Origin: CAZOEL01 sp964578835
GTDB taxonomy: Bacteria; Desulfobacterota; Syntrophobacteria; Syntrophobacterales; Syntrophobacteraceae
Reading direction: 5' to 3'
DNA: 64,000 bases
Assembly: GCA_964578835.1 (NCBI GenBank)
Contig: CAZOEL010000019.1
Location: 1 to 64,000 of the forward strand
The position numbers and the translations under genes were made by a program. The notes below the pieces were generated by a model, which saw only the letters and a list, made by a program, of their open reading frames with translations, searched no databases and was not told where the DNA came from. The stretch's first letter is position 1. Each line of letters begins with the position of its first letter. Below, piece by piece: positions 25,696 through 35,224 of this stretch.

Positions 25696-27941
25696 AGGAG
25701 AAGGGACTGTTTCTCGTAAGACACGACTTCAATGCCCCGAGTCTACTGGAGCAGCACTCCGGCAAGGGCCTTGAGCAGTTCTTCGAATGGCGTCATGGTG
25801 AGCGCCAGCAGAACAGTCAACGCGAGTTTGAACCCGCAGGGCTTTCACAGACACAACCAAGTAATCTTATCGATCACATTCTGCCGTTCTCTTCAGCTTT
25901 TCGCACCAGATCGGGTGCTGCGGATCTGGTCCGGCGCCTCGAGAAGATGCGGACAGGCCATGGGAGAATCAGTCCAGAATATGCTCTCGAATTCGATGGA
26001 GGCGATAATTTCACCCCAAGAGATGTGCACAAAGACCAAAATATGCGACAGATTGAATGAATACCGCTAGTAGCCTTGGGGCTACTACTCCAAATCGAAC
26101 ACCACTGATGAGCAGACCCGGCGCCCTACTCTTGATAGACACCACAATCAGTTTCGGGTGCTTCGTGTCACCCCAGTAATCTCGGAATCGTGAACAGACA
26201 CCATTATGGAAAATGAGTAAAAACACGAAGTCCTCAGCCTACTTCACTCGTGCTGAAGCGATCCAATCCATCCTGTCGGCTAAAACCCCGCTCAATAGCA
26301 GTAACGTCCCTTGTATTCAGATGATCCTGGCGCCAAAATTCAATGGTTCTCGAAAATGATATTTCCCATAAGAGCGCCAAGACCGATTAGATTCTCCTTA
26401 CATGTTGGAATCCCAATAACGTCCATTTTAGCACGTCAACCATACGAAAACGACAAAGGTGCTGCACATCTTGCCAGAAGGGTGATATGAGAGGAGCGAG
26501 GTCAGGGCTCAAGACTAGAAAATCATATCCATTCCGGTCGTCGGGGGGGGCGGAAATCGCCATACAGTAGAGATATGCGACTTCCTGGCCTCATCCTCGT
26601 TTCAAATTTCCTATAGATATTCGTCATCTAAAAGCATGTGAAAGCGCACTATAGCATCCTCGTTAGCCTCTGCTATCAAGGGCCATTGAGTCCGATGTCG
26701 TGAAAGAAGCGGATGTACGAAGGTAGCGTCTATGATCGTTCCGGGATTTTCCGTATGCCATAGCGCCGAATTAGTGGTGTTGCAGATATTCCATGCACCA
26801 AGATGGACAGATACTGCGATCTTTGGGTAAAGAGATGCTTCATCTTATACTTTTCCTGCCCGCCCGGAGGGTAAGGCACGGCCTCTGCAGCAACCTGCGC
26901 GCCGAGGTGGGTGGCACAGGCAACCTGTCGCCTGTGCCACCCTTAAAGCATTTCCTCTGGGCTCACTGACCATGTCCCCTGCATCTGCGCTGGCGGCGAC
27001 TACCTTGTTCGACGTATGTGTTCGATGGTCTAGACCGTATTATAGATTGTCTTCTAAGCATGAATCTTCAGCAGCTGCTTTGATTTCACGAATGACTATT
27101 CTGCACGTTGAGGAGGCAACTTTTCCGCTTCTCTACCACCGTCAGGAGCCATGCGAAATACCCTGCGGGCGACTGGATAAAACACTGTGCATCGGCCCCG
27201 CAAGCGGTTGAGCGAGCCCCGGCCCTCACACCACAGTCTCGGTCACCAGTTCCCGGAATCTGCCGCCTCCAGCCGGTTTAGCCATGAGGAGGTGTAAGCA
27301 AATAAGTCGCCGGTTATATGGCTGCAGGAGGTGCACGGTTCCACATAAACCGTTGTAGTGCTTACATTGGCAATTTCTAAGCTAAACCAAGACGACGAGT
27401 TGTTCATTTACCGAAATTAAACAGAGTAGAAGAAACGGGTGGAAATACTCCGTCAGATCACGAATTGCCCGATCCCTCTTTACATGCCTCTAGTAGTTAA
27501 TATTTCCTAAATTCACCCATTGTGACCAGTCCGGCTAGGCTCTATCCTTCCTGCTATGCAGGGTAGTATTTTAAGTTTCAACTTCTCCGTATTTCTAGTT
27601 ACAGGAAGCCAGTGTGAAGAGCAATAGAATGGTCCAGAGAAAAACCAACTACTGCTGACCAGGCGCGATGGAGTAGAGGATCCGGCGCAACAAAGCTCTG
27701 AGAAGCCGCTTGGGCGTAATCGAGGGGCGTCCAATAGATGAGTACATCCTGTTCAGCCCATCGTCCAAAGTTTCCAGGCGCTCCTCGACCATCGCCTTCA
27801 CGGGCCTGCCTGAGAGGATGATTTCTCGGCACGCTCTTCTCTGCCGAGACGTAGAAGAACATCTTCTACTGCTGGTGATCCGGGGTTCTCATCAGTCATC
27901 TGATGAGGATCCTCCAACAAAGAACACAAGGAGGATTGTCT
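25696..27941. other. Long region without a recognisable gene
   Basis: About 2.2 kb with no family I can name. Two stretches read as coherent protein but lack a normal start: + strand 25707-26060 (118 codons, including LVRRLEKMRTGHGRISPEY) and - strand 26611-26844 (78 codons, including HTENPGTIIDATFVHPLL and LIAEANEDAIVRFHMLLDDE). Both may be decayed genes. A 34-nt hairpin at 26909-26942 is listed separately. Confidence 0.4.
26909..26942. repeat. 13-bp-arm hairpin
   Basis: GGGTGGCACAGGC and GCCTGTGCCACCC pair over an eight-base loop AACCTGTC. It has no T run, so it is not a typical terminator; it resembles palindromic spacer repeats. Confidence 0.8.
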
Positions 27942-28487
27942 ATGAAAAGGAATGCCTGGATTTACGTGAAAAGCTTTTGGCTCGCTATTGGCTTGATTGT
28001 CCTGGTGTCTTTTACGGCTGCCCCTCAGATATTAGCAGCCGATCTGACAGCAGAAGAAAAGGAATGGCTTCTCTACATGCGGGAAGAAGAAAAGCTCGCA
28101 AGGGATGTGTACATGGAACTATACGCTAAGTGGCGTTTGAACATTTTCAACAATATCGCCAGCAGTGAACAAAACCACATGGACGCCATTAAGAACATAC
28201 TGGACCGCTACGGCCTTGAAGATCCAACGCAGGGTAATGGGCGAGGAGAATTCACGGATTCACACATTCAGGAATTGTATAACAGCCTTATTGCGAAGGG
28301 GTTGCTCTCAAAGCGTGATGCTCTGGAGGTCGGAGTCATTATTGAGGAAACCGATATCATCGACCTGAAACTTGCACTGGATGCAACTAATGACCTCTAC
28401 GTGGACATCGAACGCGTATATGCAAACCTCCTGGCCGGATCGTACAACCACCTGGATGCATTCAATTCGCAATTGAGAAAATACTAG
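27942..28487 (+). CDS. DUF2202 ferritin-like exported protein
   Basis: A 181-residue protein with a signal peptide ending near PQILAADL and a four-helix ferritin-like domain (DUF2202). The family motifs are clear: EKEWLLYMREEEKLARDVYM with the metal-ligand glutamates, NIASSEQNHMDAIKNIL with E..H, then EVGVIIEETDIIDLKLAL and ANLLAGSYNHLDAFNSQL. Such proteins are thought to bind a di-iron or similar centre; no reaction is proven. The ATG at 27942 has AAGGAGGA upstream; an earlier start is poorer. It sits directly before the large copper oxidase fusion, 140 bases apart, and both are exported, so a shared redox role at the envelope is plausible. Confidence 0.85.
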   Translation: MKRNAWIYVKSFWLAIGLIVLVSFTAAPQILAADLTAEEKEWLLYMREEEKLARDVYMELYAKWRLNIFNNIASSEQNHMDAIKNILDRYGLEDPTQGNGRGEFTDSHIQELYNSLIAKGLLSKRDALEVGVIIEETDIIDLKLALDATNDLYVDIERVYANLLAGSYNHLDAFNSQLRKY

Positions 28488-28627
28488 CTGCTAATCATAG
28501 GAATCACAAAGAAAGGAGGCAAGGAAGAGTCGAAAGAGAAAGAGGGCTTGTCTTGGACGGCGCCTGTTGCGATGCGCTCAATCGCACCAGATCACCCTAC
28601 TATGACTTTATTGTGAAGGAGAATTTC

Positions 28628-31600
28628 ATGTCGGCAGAATCGAAGTTCTGGAGAACCGGCCTGGCCATTGCCGTCGGTCTCATGGTCTGCGCACTGAGCC
28701 TTCCAGCATTGGCTCAGATTCCGGGAGGAACACTCTCTCCAAGTGATGTTCCGAAGTACGTGCAGCCTTTGGTCAAGCCGCCGGCAATGCCGGGTAAAAT
28801 TAACAAGAACAAGGACAAGTACGACATTGCGGTGCGGCAGTTTGGGCAACAGATTCTTCCGCCTACGCTTCCCATGACCACTGTCTGGAGCTACGGCCTT
28901 TCGAAGGATGTCGTCGGGGACAATGAGGGGAAAACGATCGCCCAAGGAGGCACCTATTTCTACCCGGCCCTAACTATCGAGGCCACCGCCAACAAAGATA
29001 CTCAGGTCATCTGGCGAAATGAACTCAAAGATGCTTTGGGAAACTTCCGTCCTCACTTGCTGCCGATTGACCAGACGCTGCACTGGGCAAACCCCCCAGG
29101 AGGCATGACGGGAAGGGACATGCGACCCATGCCCGGCGACCCTTGGTTTTCCACCGGTTTTTACACCGGCCCGGTACCAATCATTACCCACTTACACGGG
29201 GCGCATACAACAGAGGATAGTGACGGTTTCCCCGAGGCATGGTACCTTCCGGATGCAGTCAACATCCCGGCGGGTTATGCCTCTACCGGCGCCTTTTTCG
29301 ATTACTTCAACACCAAGTACGCGCATGGCTGGGAGCCGGGTGCGGCAAGCTTCAAATATCCCAACAGCCAGCGGGCCACCACTCTTTGGTACCACGATCA
29401 CACACTCGGCATGACTCGAGCAAACGTCTATGCCGGACCGGCAGGCTTCTGGCTGATCCGAGGCGGACCTGACGACCTGAACCTGGGCTATACAGCACCG
29501 GGTGTCGGAGCTAATCCCTTGGGTTCTTTTACCGAGATCCCGATGCTCATCCAGGATCGTTCGTTCAACACAGACGGCTCCCTGTATTTTCCGGATAACA
29601 GGGCATTCTTCGACGGATTCACTGGTCCTTTCATCCCGGAGACCCCCATTTCTCCTGCTTGGAACCCCGAATTTTTCGGGAACATGATGGTGGTGAACGG
29701 CCAAACCTGGCCTTATCTGGAGGTGAACAAGCAGAGGTACCGCTTCCGCCTTCTGAACGGCTGCGACTCCCGCTTCCTATACCTTGATTTCAGTGCAATT
29801 ACAGGGGTCAAAGTGTGGTGGATCGGCACAGACGGTGGCTTTCTGCCTGCTCCGGTAGATATCACTACAAATCATAGTAACCGGCTTCTTCTGGCCCTTG
29901 CCGAGCGGGCAGACATTATCGTGGACTTTTCAGGGGTGGCGCCGGGTAATTATGTCCTGAAAAACCTCGGTCCCGATGAACCCTTTGGCGGAGGCGAACC
30001 GGGTGTTGATTTCGACCCCTCAGATGAGAATTCCACCGGGCAGGTGATGCAGTTTCGGGTCAAAAACGCAACCCCCGCCACTGATCCTGGGGCCGACCCG
30101 GCTACCTTGACACTGCCGGCGATCACGCCAGTGGCTCCCGCATCCAAGACCCGATACGTCAGCCTCAATGAGGAAATGTACATGCATGAGAATTTCCCCG
30201 ATGGAGGGGAGGGTCCGGCGGCTGCCAAGCTTGGCACGTATGATCCCGCTACCGGTCTGGCGGTCCCGTTCATGTGGATGGATGCCATAACTGAGAATCC
30301 TGGTGCGGGTATCGTTGAAGAGTGGAAGATCGTGAATACCACTGGTGATGCTCACCCCATCCATATCCATCTGGTGCAGTTCCAGGTGGTGGGTCGCGAG
30401 TCGATGGAGGCGGGGGGCCTCAGCATTACCGGCAGCAATGAACCTCTCGCCTGGGAGGCAGGCTTCAAGGACACGGTCATCGCCTACCCTGGCGAAATAA
30501 CCACAGTAAAGGCACAGTTCGATATCCCGGGGCTCTACGTGTGGCACTGCCATATCCTCTCTCATGAGGATAACGAGATGATGCGGCCTTACCATGTGGG
30601 CCCCGTCGATCCGAATCTGCCGAGATTTCTGCCGGGCAATACCGTGGCTGAATGGAACGCCATCGCCCAGGAGATACTGCAGCCAGGCACGGGGATGTCG
30701 ATGCCCATGGAGGGAGCCTCCATGGAGGGAGTCTCTATGTCGGCGGCCTTTGTTTACCTGGCCTATATGCAGGGTGCGGTTTACGATGCCCTGGCAGCCA
30801 TTGATGGAGGCTACAAGCCCTATGCCTATACTGCAACTCCTGACCCCACTGCCTCACGCCAGGCTGCTGTGGCAACTGCTGCTTATACCGCCCTCAAGAA
30901 TTACTTCCCCAATAACTCCGCTCTCGACGTGAAGTATGCCGCCTCGCTTGCAACTATCCTTATCAACAATCCTGCGGACCAGACTGCCAAGGATTCCGGT
31001 ATGGCAATCGGCGAGGCTGCCGCAGATGCAATGATTGCGCTGCGGGCGGGCGACATCCTTTCTGGAGACGGCGGATACGTCCTGCTCGAACCCGGACCTG
31101 GCATCTGGGAGAGGGCTATGATGCCCGACGGTGTGACCCCGATGCCTCCCATGGATCCATGGATGGCCATACTGAAGCCGTTCTTGCGCGCTACATCGAA
31201 CCTGTACCGCTCTGCTCCGCCACCAGCCCTCGATGACCCCGCGTATCTGGCGGACTTGAGCGAGGTCAGGGATTGGGGCGGGGCTGTGAGCTCATTCCGC
31301 ACACCTGAGCAAACCGCGATAGCCAACTTCTGGGGGACCAACATGGTGGTCCAGACCAATGCCGCTTACCGCCAGATTGCAGATAATCGCAAACTGAACT
31401 TGCTCGATACCGCCCGCCTCATGGCCATGGGCAATATGGTCGCAACCGACAGCCTGATCGCCACTTTTGACACCAAGTACACCTACAGCTTCTGGCGGCC
31501 GGTAACGGCTATTCAGCATACCAACCCGGTTGACAACTCCTATTCGGACACTCCACTCAATAATTGGATGCCGGCAATGATGACGCCGAATTTTCCCGAG

Positions 31601-31861
31601 TACGTGGCAGGGCACGGCTCCTTTATGTCATCGCAGGCAGAGGTCTTCACCTGGTTCTTTGGCACGGATCAGATCAATATCGATCTGAGCGGCACCGGGG
31701 GTGCAATACGACACTACAATACCGCAGCAGAGCTTAGAGCTGAGATCATCAACGCCAGGACCTGGGGCGGGATGCACTTCCGCAGCTCCACCGAACTGGC
31801 GGTGGCCCTGGGCCAGCAGCTTGCTGCAGATGCCGTTGCGACATACTTTGTCCCAATGTGA
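28628..31861 (+). CDS. Multicopper oxidase fused to vanadium haloperoxidase-like domain
   Basis: A 1077-residue exported protein; signal peptide residues 1-29, start at 28628 after AAGGAG. Residues about 45-660 form a three-domain multicopper oxidase of the CotA/bilirubin-oxidase type: ITHLHGAH (His188, His190), LWYHDHT (His256, His258), HPIHIHLVQF (His576, 579, 581) and YVWHCHILSHEDNEM with Cys641 of the type 1 copper, His640, 642 and 646. A linker rich in Met and Ser (690-705) leads to residues 706-1077, a vanadium haloperoxidase/PAP2 domain: Lys950-x6-Arg957 in KYTYSFWRP, Gly995-His996 in EYVAGHGSF, and Arg1044-x5-His1050 in RTWGGMH. All vanadate ligands match VCPO except Ser402, here Ala994. 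The upstream neighbour is DUF2202. Oxidase substrate and halide specificity are unknown. Confidence 0.9.
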   Translation: MSAESKFWRTGLAIAVGLMVCALSLPALAQIPGGTLSPSDVPKYVQPLVKPPAMPGKINKNKDKYDIAVRQFGQQILPPTLPMTTVWSYGLSKDVVGDNEGKTIAQGGTYFYPALTIEATANKDTQVIWRNELKDALGNFRPHLLPIDQTLHWANPPGGMTGRDMRPMPGDPWFSTGFYTGPVPIITHLHGAHTTEDSDGFPEAWYLPDAVNIPAGYASTGAFFDYFNTKYAHGWEPGAASFKYPNSQRATTLWYHDHTLGMTRANVYAGPAGFWLIRGGPDDLNLGYTAPGVGANPLGSFTEIPMLIQDRSFNTDGSLYFPDNRAFFDGFTGPFIPETPISPAWNPEFFGNMMVVNGQTWPYLEVNKQRYRFRLLNGCDSRFLYLDFSAITGVKVWWIGTDGGFLPAPVDITTNHSNRLLLALAERADIIVDFSGVAPGNYVLKNLGPDEPFGGGEPGVDFDPSDENSTGQVMQFRVKNATPATDPGADPATLTLPAITPVAPASKTRYVSLNEEMYMHENFPDGGEGPAAAKLGTYDPATGLAVPFMWMDAITENPGAGIVEEWKIVNTTGDAHPIHIHLVQFQVVGRESMEAGGLSITGSNEPLAWEAGFKDTVIAYPGEITTVKAQFDIPGLYVWHCHILSHEDNEMMRPYHVGPVDPNLPRFLPGNTVAEWNAIAQEILQPGTGMSMPMEGASMEGVSMSAAFVYLAYMQGAVYDALAAIDGGYKPYAYTATPDPTASRQAAVATAAYTALKNYFPNNSALDVKYAASLATILINNPADQTAKDSGMAIGEAAADAMIALRAGDILSGDGGYVLLEPGPGIWERAMMPDGVTPMPPMDPWMAILKPFLRATSNLYRSAPPPALDDPAYLADLSEVRDWGGAVSSFRTPEQTAIANFWGTNMVVQTNAAYRQIADNRKLNLLDTARLMAMGNMVATDSLIATFDTKYTYSFWRPVTAIQHTNPVDNSYSDTPLNNWMPAMMTPNFPEYVAGHGSFMSSQAEVFTWFFGTDQINIDLSGTGGAIRHYNTAAELRAEIINARTWGGMHFRSSTELAVALGQQLAADAVATYFVPM

Positions 31862-31882
31862 GAGGTTTATAGCGTGTACGCC

Positions 31883-31980
31883 CGTCATTACGACAGTCTT
31901 TGAATCGTAATGACGAATGGGAGTATGCTGGAATGACGATCAGCGATTCCCATGCCAGGGCTCCCTGGCACGGGAATCGC
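31883..31980. repeat. Two adjacent hairpins after the oxidase fusion
   Basis: CGTCATTACGA (31883-31893) pairs with 31905-31915, and GCGATTCCCATGCCAGGG (31943-31960) pairs with 31963-31980 at 17 of 18 positions. The first starts with CGTCATT like the REP core. They may end the transcript of the upstream gene, though no T run follows. Confidence 0.75.
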
Positions 31981-31993
31981 TCAACTCAGGTGT

Positions 31994-32143
31994 AACTCAA
32001 AATTCCTCTATCTCCAATTCGACTACCCCAATATTACTTTCTGGCAGATTGGAGCTGACGGCGGTTTCCTGCCTGCCCTTGTAGAACTGCCGCAGCTTCT
32101 TTTGGGACCGGCGGAAAGAGCCGTTGTCATGATGTCATTGTAG
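31994..32143 (+). pseudogene. Fragment of a second multicopper oxidase
   Basis: The frame NSKFLYLQFDYPNITFWQIG then ADGGFLPALVELPQLLLGPA and ERAVVMMSL parallels the segment of the intact oxidase that reads DSRFLYLDFSAITGVKVWWI, TDGGFLPAPVDITTN and LALAERADIIVDFSG. Only about 50 codons survive and they end in a stop. It is a relic of a paralogue or of a tandem duplication next to the intact gene. Confidence 0.85.
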
Positions 32144-32732
32144 ATAGGGTTCAAGCAGCCCAAGAGACACAGAGGCACTTCAAAACCAAAGTTATCGAAA
32201 ACATTAGGCATGTTCAAATCTCAATTTCCAATTTACCAATTAAAGATATCGATTAGGAAGCGGCTCTGCACCATTGGATCAATGGAGCATGTGACATTCC
32301 TTTCAATTCTGCCACTGTCCATGTTACTTGCCAGAATCACGATATGAAGGGCTGAATCCATTCGTTTAACAAACGATTATCATATCGATCCATCGGCAGA
32401 AATATTCGGGAAACGCGATACAGAAGAGAAGTGTGAATGCAACAACTCTCTTGCGTCTGTCAGAAGGGTATTCGATGATGTTTCCTTCAAAGATTTTGGA
32501 TGAGCTCAGCGGCACACAACCACCAGCTGCGGACTTTCGGATAACAGCACTCTATTTGCACCACGTAGTTGTGTTTGCCCTTCATTCTTTTATTCGCCTA
32601 TCGATATTGGCCACGGAAGACACCACGTTGAGCCCGACACCATCGTCCGGTCCATCACCCGCAGAGAATTCAATCGGATATAGCGCTACAATTCAATCAG
32701 ATAGGGATCCTGCTGGCACAAGATGGATTTCT

Positions 32733-33040
32733 AAGGGTTCTGGAACACGTGCCCCGACCGGTGGTGGTGGCGATGGTCGAAGTGAACCGCAAAGCTTGTC
32801 AAAAGTCGCCGCATGACGGTAGAAACCGGCACGCAACCGTTTCCAACGAGCAGATGGAAATGGTTAGGAATGAGAGCCAAACAAAACAGCTCGTGGATGT
32901 CGTCGGCAAAAGAGCAGCAAAGCGCTGGAAGAAATGATCCCGGCCGGCGTCATCAAGGAAGATCCGCTCCCCGCTCAATTCCACAGCATACGATGTGGTG
33001 TCATGCACCCGGTGCATCAATGCGAGCTTGTCGTGTCGTG
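32733..33040 (-). pseudogene. Decayed RAYT (REP-associated tyrosine transposase)
   Basis: Reading the - strand in pieces restores the family: TRQARIDAPGA, HHIVCCGIERG, ERIFLDDAGRDHFFQRFAAL, LPTTSTSCFVW, IPNHFHLLVGNG, VPVSTVMRRLLTSFAVHFDH and HHHRSGHVFQNP. NHFH is the HUH metal motif of Y1/IS200-like transposases, and the order matches RAYT proteins. A stop and at least two frameshifts interrupt it and the catalytic tyrosine end is lost after FQNP. RAYTs mobilise REP-type palindromes, which are scattered through this window. Confidence 0.85.
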
Positions 33041-33290
33041 AAGAAGACCACAGCACAAGCGGAGAAACGCATCATTTCATGAGCGTCCCCTGTCCTCCCC
33101 ATGGGAGCTCCGGCGAGGCGCCTGAATGTGCTCGGGGACCATGATGACAGCATCATTGAATCTCGGAGCACAAAGCTGCCCGATATTGCAAGGAAGAGCT
33201 CTTTTCAGGTAGCTTCCCGGGAGTGTGAGTATTACACGACCGTGAACGGGAGTCTCGCCGCTCGTGACCCGAACAAACCGCGTGCTGGAG

Positions 33291-33842
33291 CTATTTTCCA
33301 AAAGACCTTTGGAAGAGGTCCACGATGGCATTCTTCCCCGCATTGGTCAGGTTGCGCGTTCCAGTGCCAACAAAGGTCTCGTGTTCTATTACCGGCAGGT
33401 CTTCCACCCACGCGTTTTCTTTCCACGAAAACCAGACGTTTCGGTCCTGATCGAAGACGCTGAGCGGACGGTTGAAAAGCTTTGCCAGTTCCACAGCCCA
33501 ACCGGTACCTCCCTTTACGGTCCCGTTCGTCTGCAACAGGCCGACGACGAAGATCTGGAAGCCACTGTTCACCATATGGAAGATAACCTGCATGACCTTG
33601 CGGATCGTCTCGACGCTTGTGTAGGTCCGGTTCATGTGCATGCAGACGATCTCCATGCTGATGTCGCCTCTTTTCAGCTCCTCCGATCCGAGCACCACCA
33701 GTCCCTTGTCCCTCGCCGGAGTGTTCCCCTCGAAGGAATAATTGACTTCATTTACCTCCCACTTCTCGGCCTGCATTCCAAATTCGGCCTCGGCGCCCTT
33801 GTAGCCACCACTGTATAGAGTGCGGTTCTTAAGCTCTTTCAT
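33291..33842 (-). CDS. Conserved protein, possibly SLOG-like
   Basis: A 183-residue soluble protein starting at 33842, where AAGGAAGGAG precedes the ATG. It opens LYSGGYKGAEAEFGMQAEKW and has MNRTYTSVETIRKVMQVIFH, FQIFVVGLLQTNGTVKGGTG, WAVELAKLFNRPLSVFDQDR and VGTGTRNLTNAGKNAIVDLF. The pattern of GG-x-KGAE, GGTGWAVELAKL and GTGTRNL resembles Rossmann-like nucleotide-binding SLOG/LOG domains that sense or handle nucleotides, but I could not confirm a named family. It stands alone with no operon partners, in a region of relics. A prophage or defence origin is possible. Confidence 0.6.
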   Translation of the reverse strand: MKELKNRTLYSGGYKGAEAEFGMQAEKWEVNEVNYSFEGNTPARDKGLVVLGSEELKRGDISMEIVCMHMNRTYTSVETIRKVMQVIFHMVNSGFQIFVVGLLQTNGTVKGGTGWAVELAKLFNRPLSVFDQDRNVWFSWKENAWVEDLPVIEHETFVGTGTRNLTNAGKNAIVDLFQRSFGK

Positions 33843-34294
33843 CCAACTTCTCCTTCCTTTGCGCAAATTGGTTTGTCTTCTTACCTGTTGAAAATACGAA
33901 AACATAAAATATAACTGTGTTCCGAGAGGAAGGAAAGAGAAAATCAGGGGACGCTGTTACTGTCAGGCTTTTAGGGAATTACGACGGAAGATGATAGGGA
34001 AATATCTTGCCACAATGTTGAACTTTACTCATGGCGTTGCGCCTAACGCAAAAGATTCGCGTAGGTTGAACTCTGGAAAGATGGGGGTCGCATCGAGATA
34101 TGGGAAAGCCAAGTAAAATATTGTTGGTATTGACGCCATCAACAACGTTCCATTCCTTGGAATAAGACGGGATGCACGTCGGGACTTCTCGTGAAATCCC
34201 TGGAGCGTCGCCTGGCAGGCGCTGTATATATTGAAAGGCTACTCCGTTTGAAGCCAAACCAGGACCCCGGGCAAGGGAGCGCCTTGATCTGCCG
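33843..34294. other. Intergenic, nothing recognisable
   Basis: About 450 bases between two - strand genes. No protein or RNA family is seen. The AT-rich piece at about 33880-33920 upstream of the SLOG-like gene probably contains its promoter. Confidence 0.4.
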
Positions 34295-35224
34295 TCAAGG
34301 CCCCGTGTTGATGTTGGAAGGCTTCAGGAGCTCTTCGATGACAGGAACAATATCCCGCAGTATACGTTCCCCGTTCTTATCCTCAATCAGGGCTGCCAGG
34401 ATATATTTGCGCCAGCCGTCATCACAGACGAGGACCGAATCCGAAAAGGAGTCGTCCCAATCCCCGGATTTGCGGAACAACCTGTCTGGAGAGACATGTT
34501 TTTCGAGGACGCTTACAAATTTGTCGTGAAGGCCCGGCCTTGAAAGTATCTCCAGCATCTGGCGCGAGCGTTCCGGGGTGATGATTTCACCGTTTGCAAG
34601 CATGTAGTAAAAGCGGCATATTTGCATAGCGGTCGCGGAATGAGACAGGCCTTTAACGGGTTCGGGATTTCGCTCGCCAACCGGCGGGTAGCCGGCTCCC
34701 AGCCAAATTCCCCCACCCTGTTCCAGTATATAGAAATGATGCTGCTTGAGGACGTCCCCGATATGCTTCAAGCCTATGAAATCAACCAGGAAGGAAGCTG
34801 CAGGGTTGTTCGAGTTGCGAATCATCCGGGCCAGCCACTCGTGGAGCTCGGGCGAGTCTTGGAGCAGGCCCTCTTCGATGCTCTGATAAGCGGCCAGCAA
34901 AATCGCAATTTTGGGCAGGCTCGCGGCATACATCATTGACCAGCCGTTTACGCTCGCAAAACGGCCCTTTGGAGGGTTTGAAAGGTCCACCACCCCGACC
35001 GCCATTTTATCTTGTTCAATCAGGGCGCGCCAGGACCGGTTCTTACCCAGAGCATTCTCGAGGGCCGACTGAAGGACTTCGTCCGCTGTTTCCGCAAAAG
35101 GACGATACTGCCCAACCTGTAAGGGCATGCACCCGGAAAGCTCGCGAGCCCCAGCGCCGGCGTTGGAAGGATTAGTTGTCGTAAAGAAAATGCTTGCCAT
35201 CAGAATTGTTGAAAGTAGCTTCAT
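34295..35224 (-). CDS. Class A beta-lactamase-fold serine hydrolase
   Basis: A 309-residue exported protein of the beta-lactamase 2 fold (PF13354 type). The active-site boxes are visible: Ser-Leu-Pro-Lys in MYAASLPKIAILLAAYQ, SNN in MIRNSNNPAASFLVDF, and KSG in LFRKSGDWDDSF. The signal peptide is MKLLSTILMASIFFTTTNPSNA. The start at 35224 follows GAGGAAG; a further start 11 codons earlier is less likely. It overlaps the end of the upstream gene by 53 bases. The omega-loop Glu of real class A lactamases is not obvious, so it may be a peptidoglycan-acting homologue rather than a resistance enzyme. Confidence 0.75.
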   Translation of the reverse strand: MKLLSTILMASIFFTTTNPSNAGAGARELSGCMPLQVGQYRPFAETADEVLQSALENALGKNRSWRALIEQDKMAVGVVDLSNPPKGRFASVNGWSMMYAASLPKIAILLAAYQSIEEGLLQDSPELHEWLARMIRNSNNPAASFLVDFIGLKHIGDVLKQHHFYILEQGGGIWLGAGYPPVGERNPEPVKGLSHSATAMQICRFYYMLANGEIITPERSRQMLEILSRPGLHDKFVSVLEKHVSPDRLFRKSGDWDDSFSDSVLVCDDGWRKYILAALIEDKNGERILRDIVPVIEELLKPSNINTGP

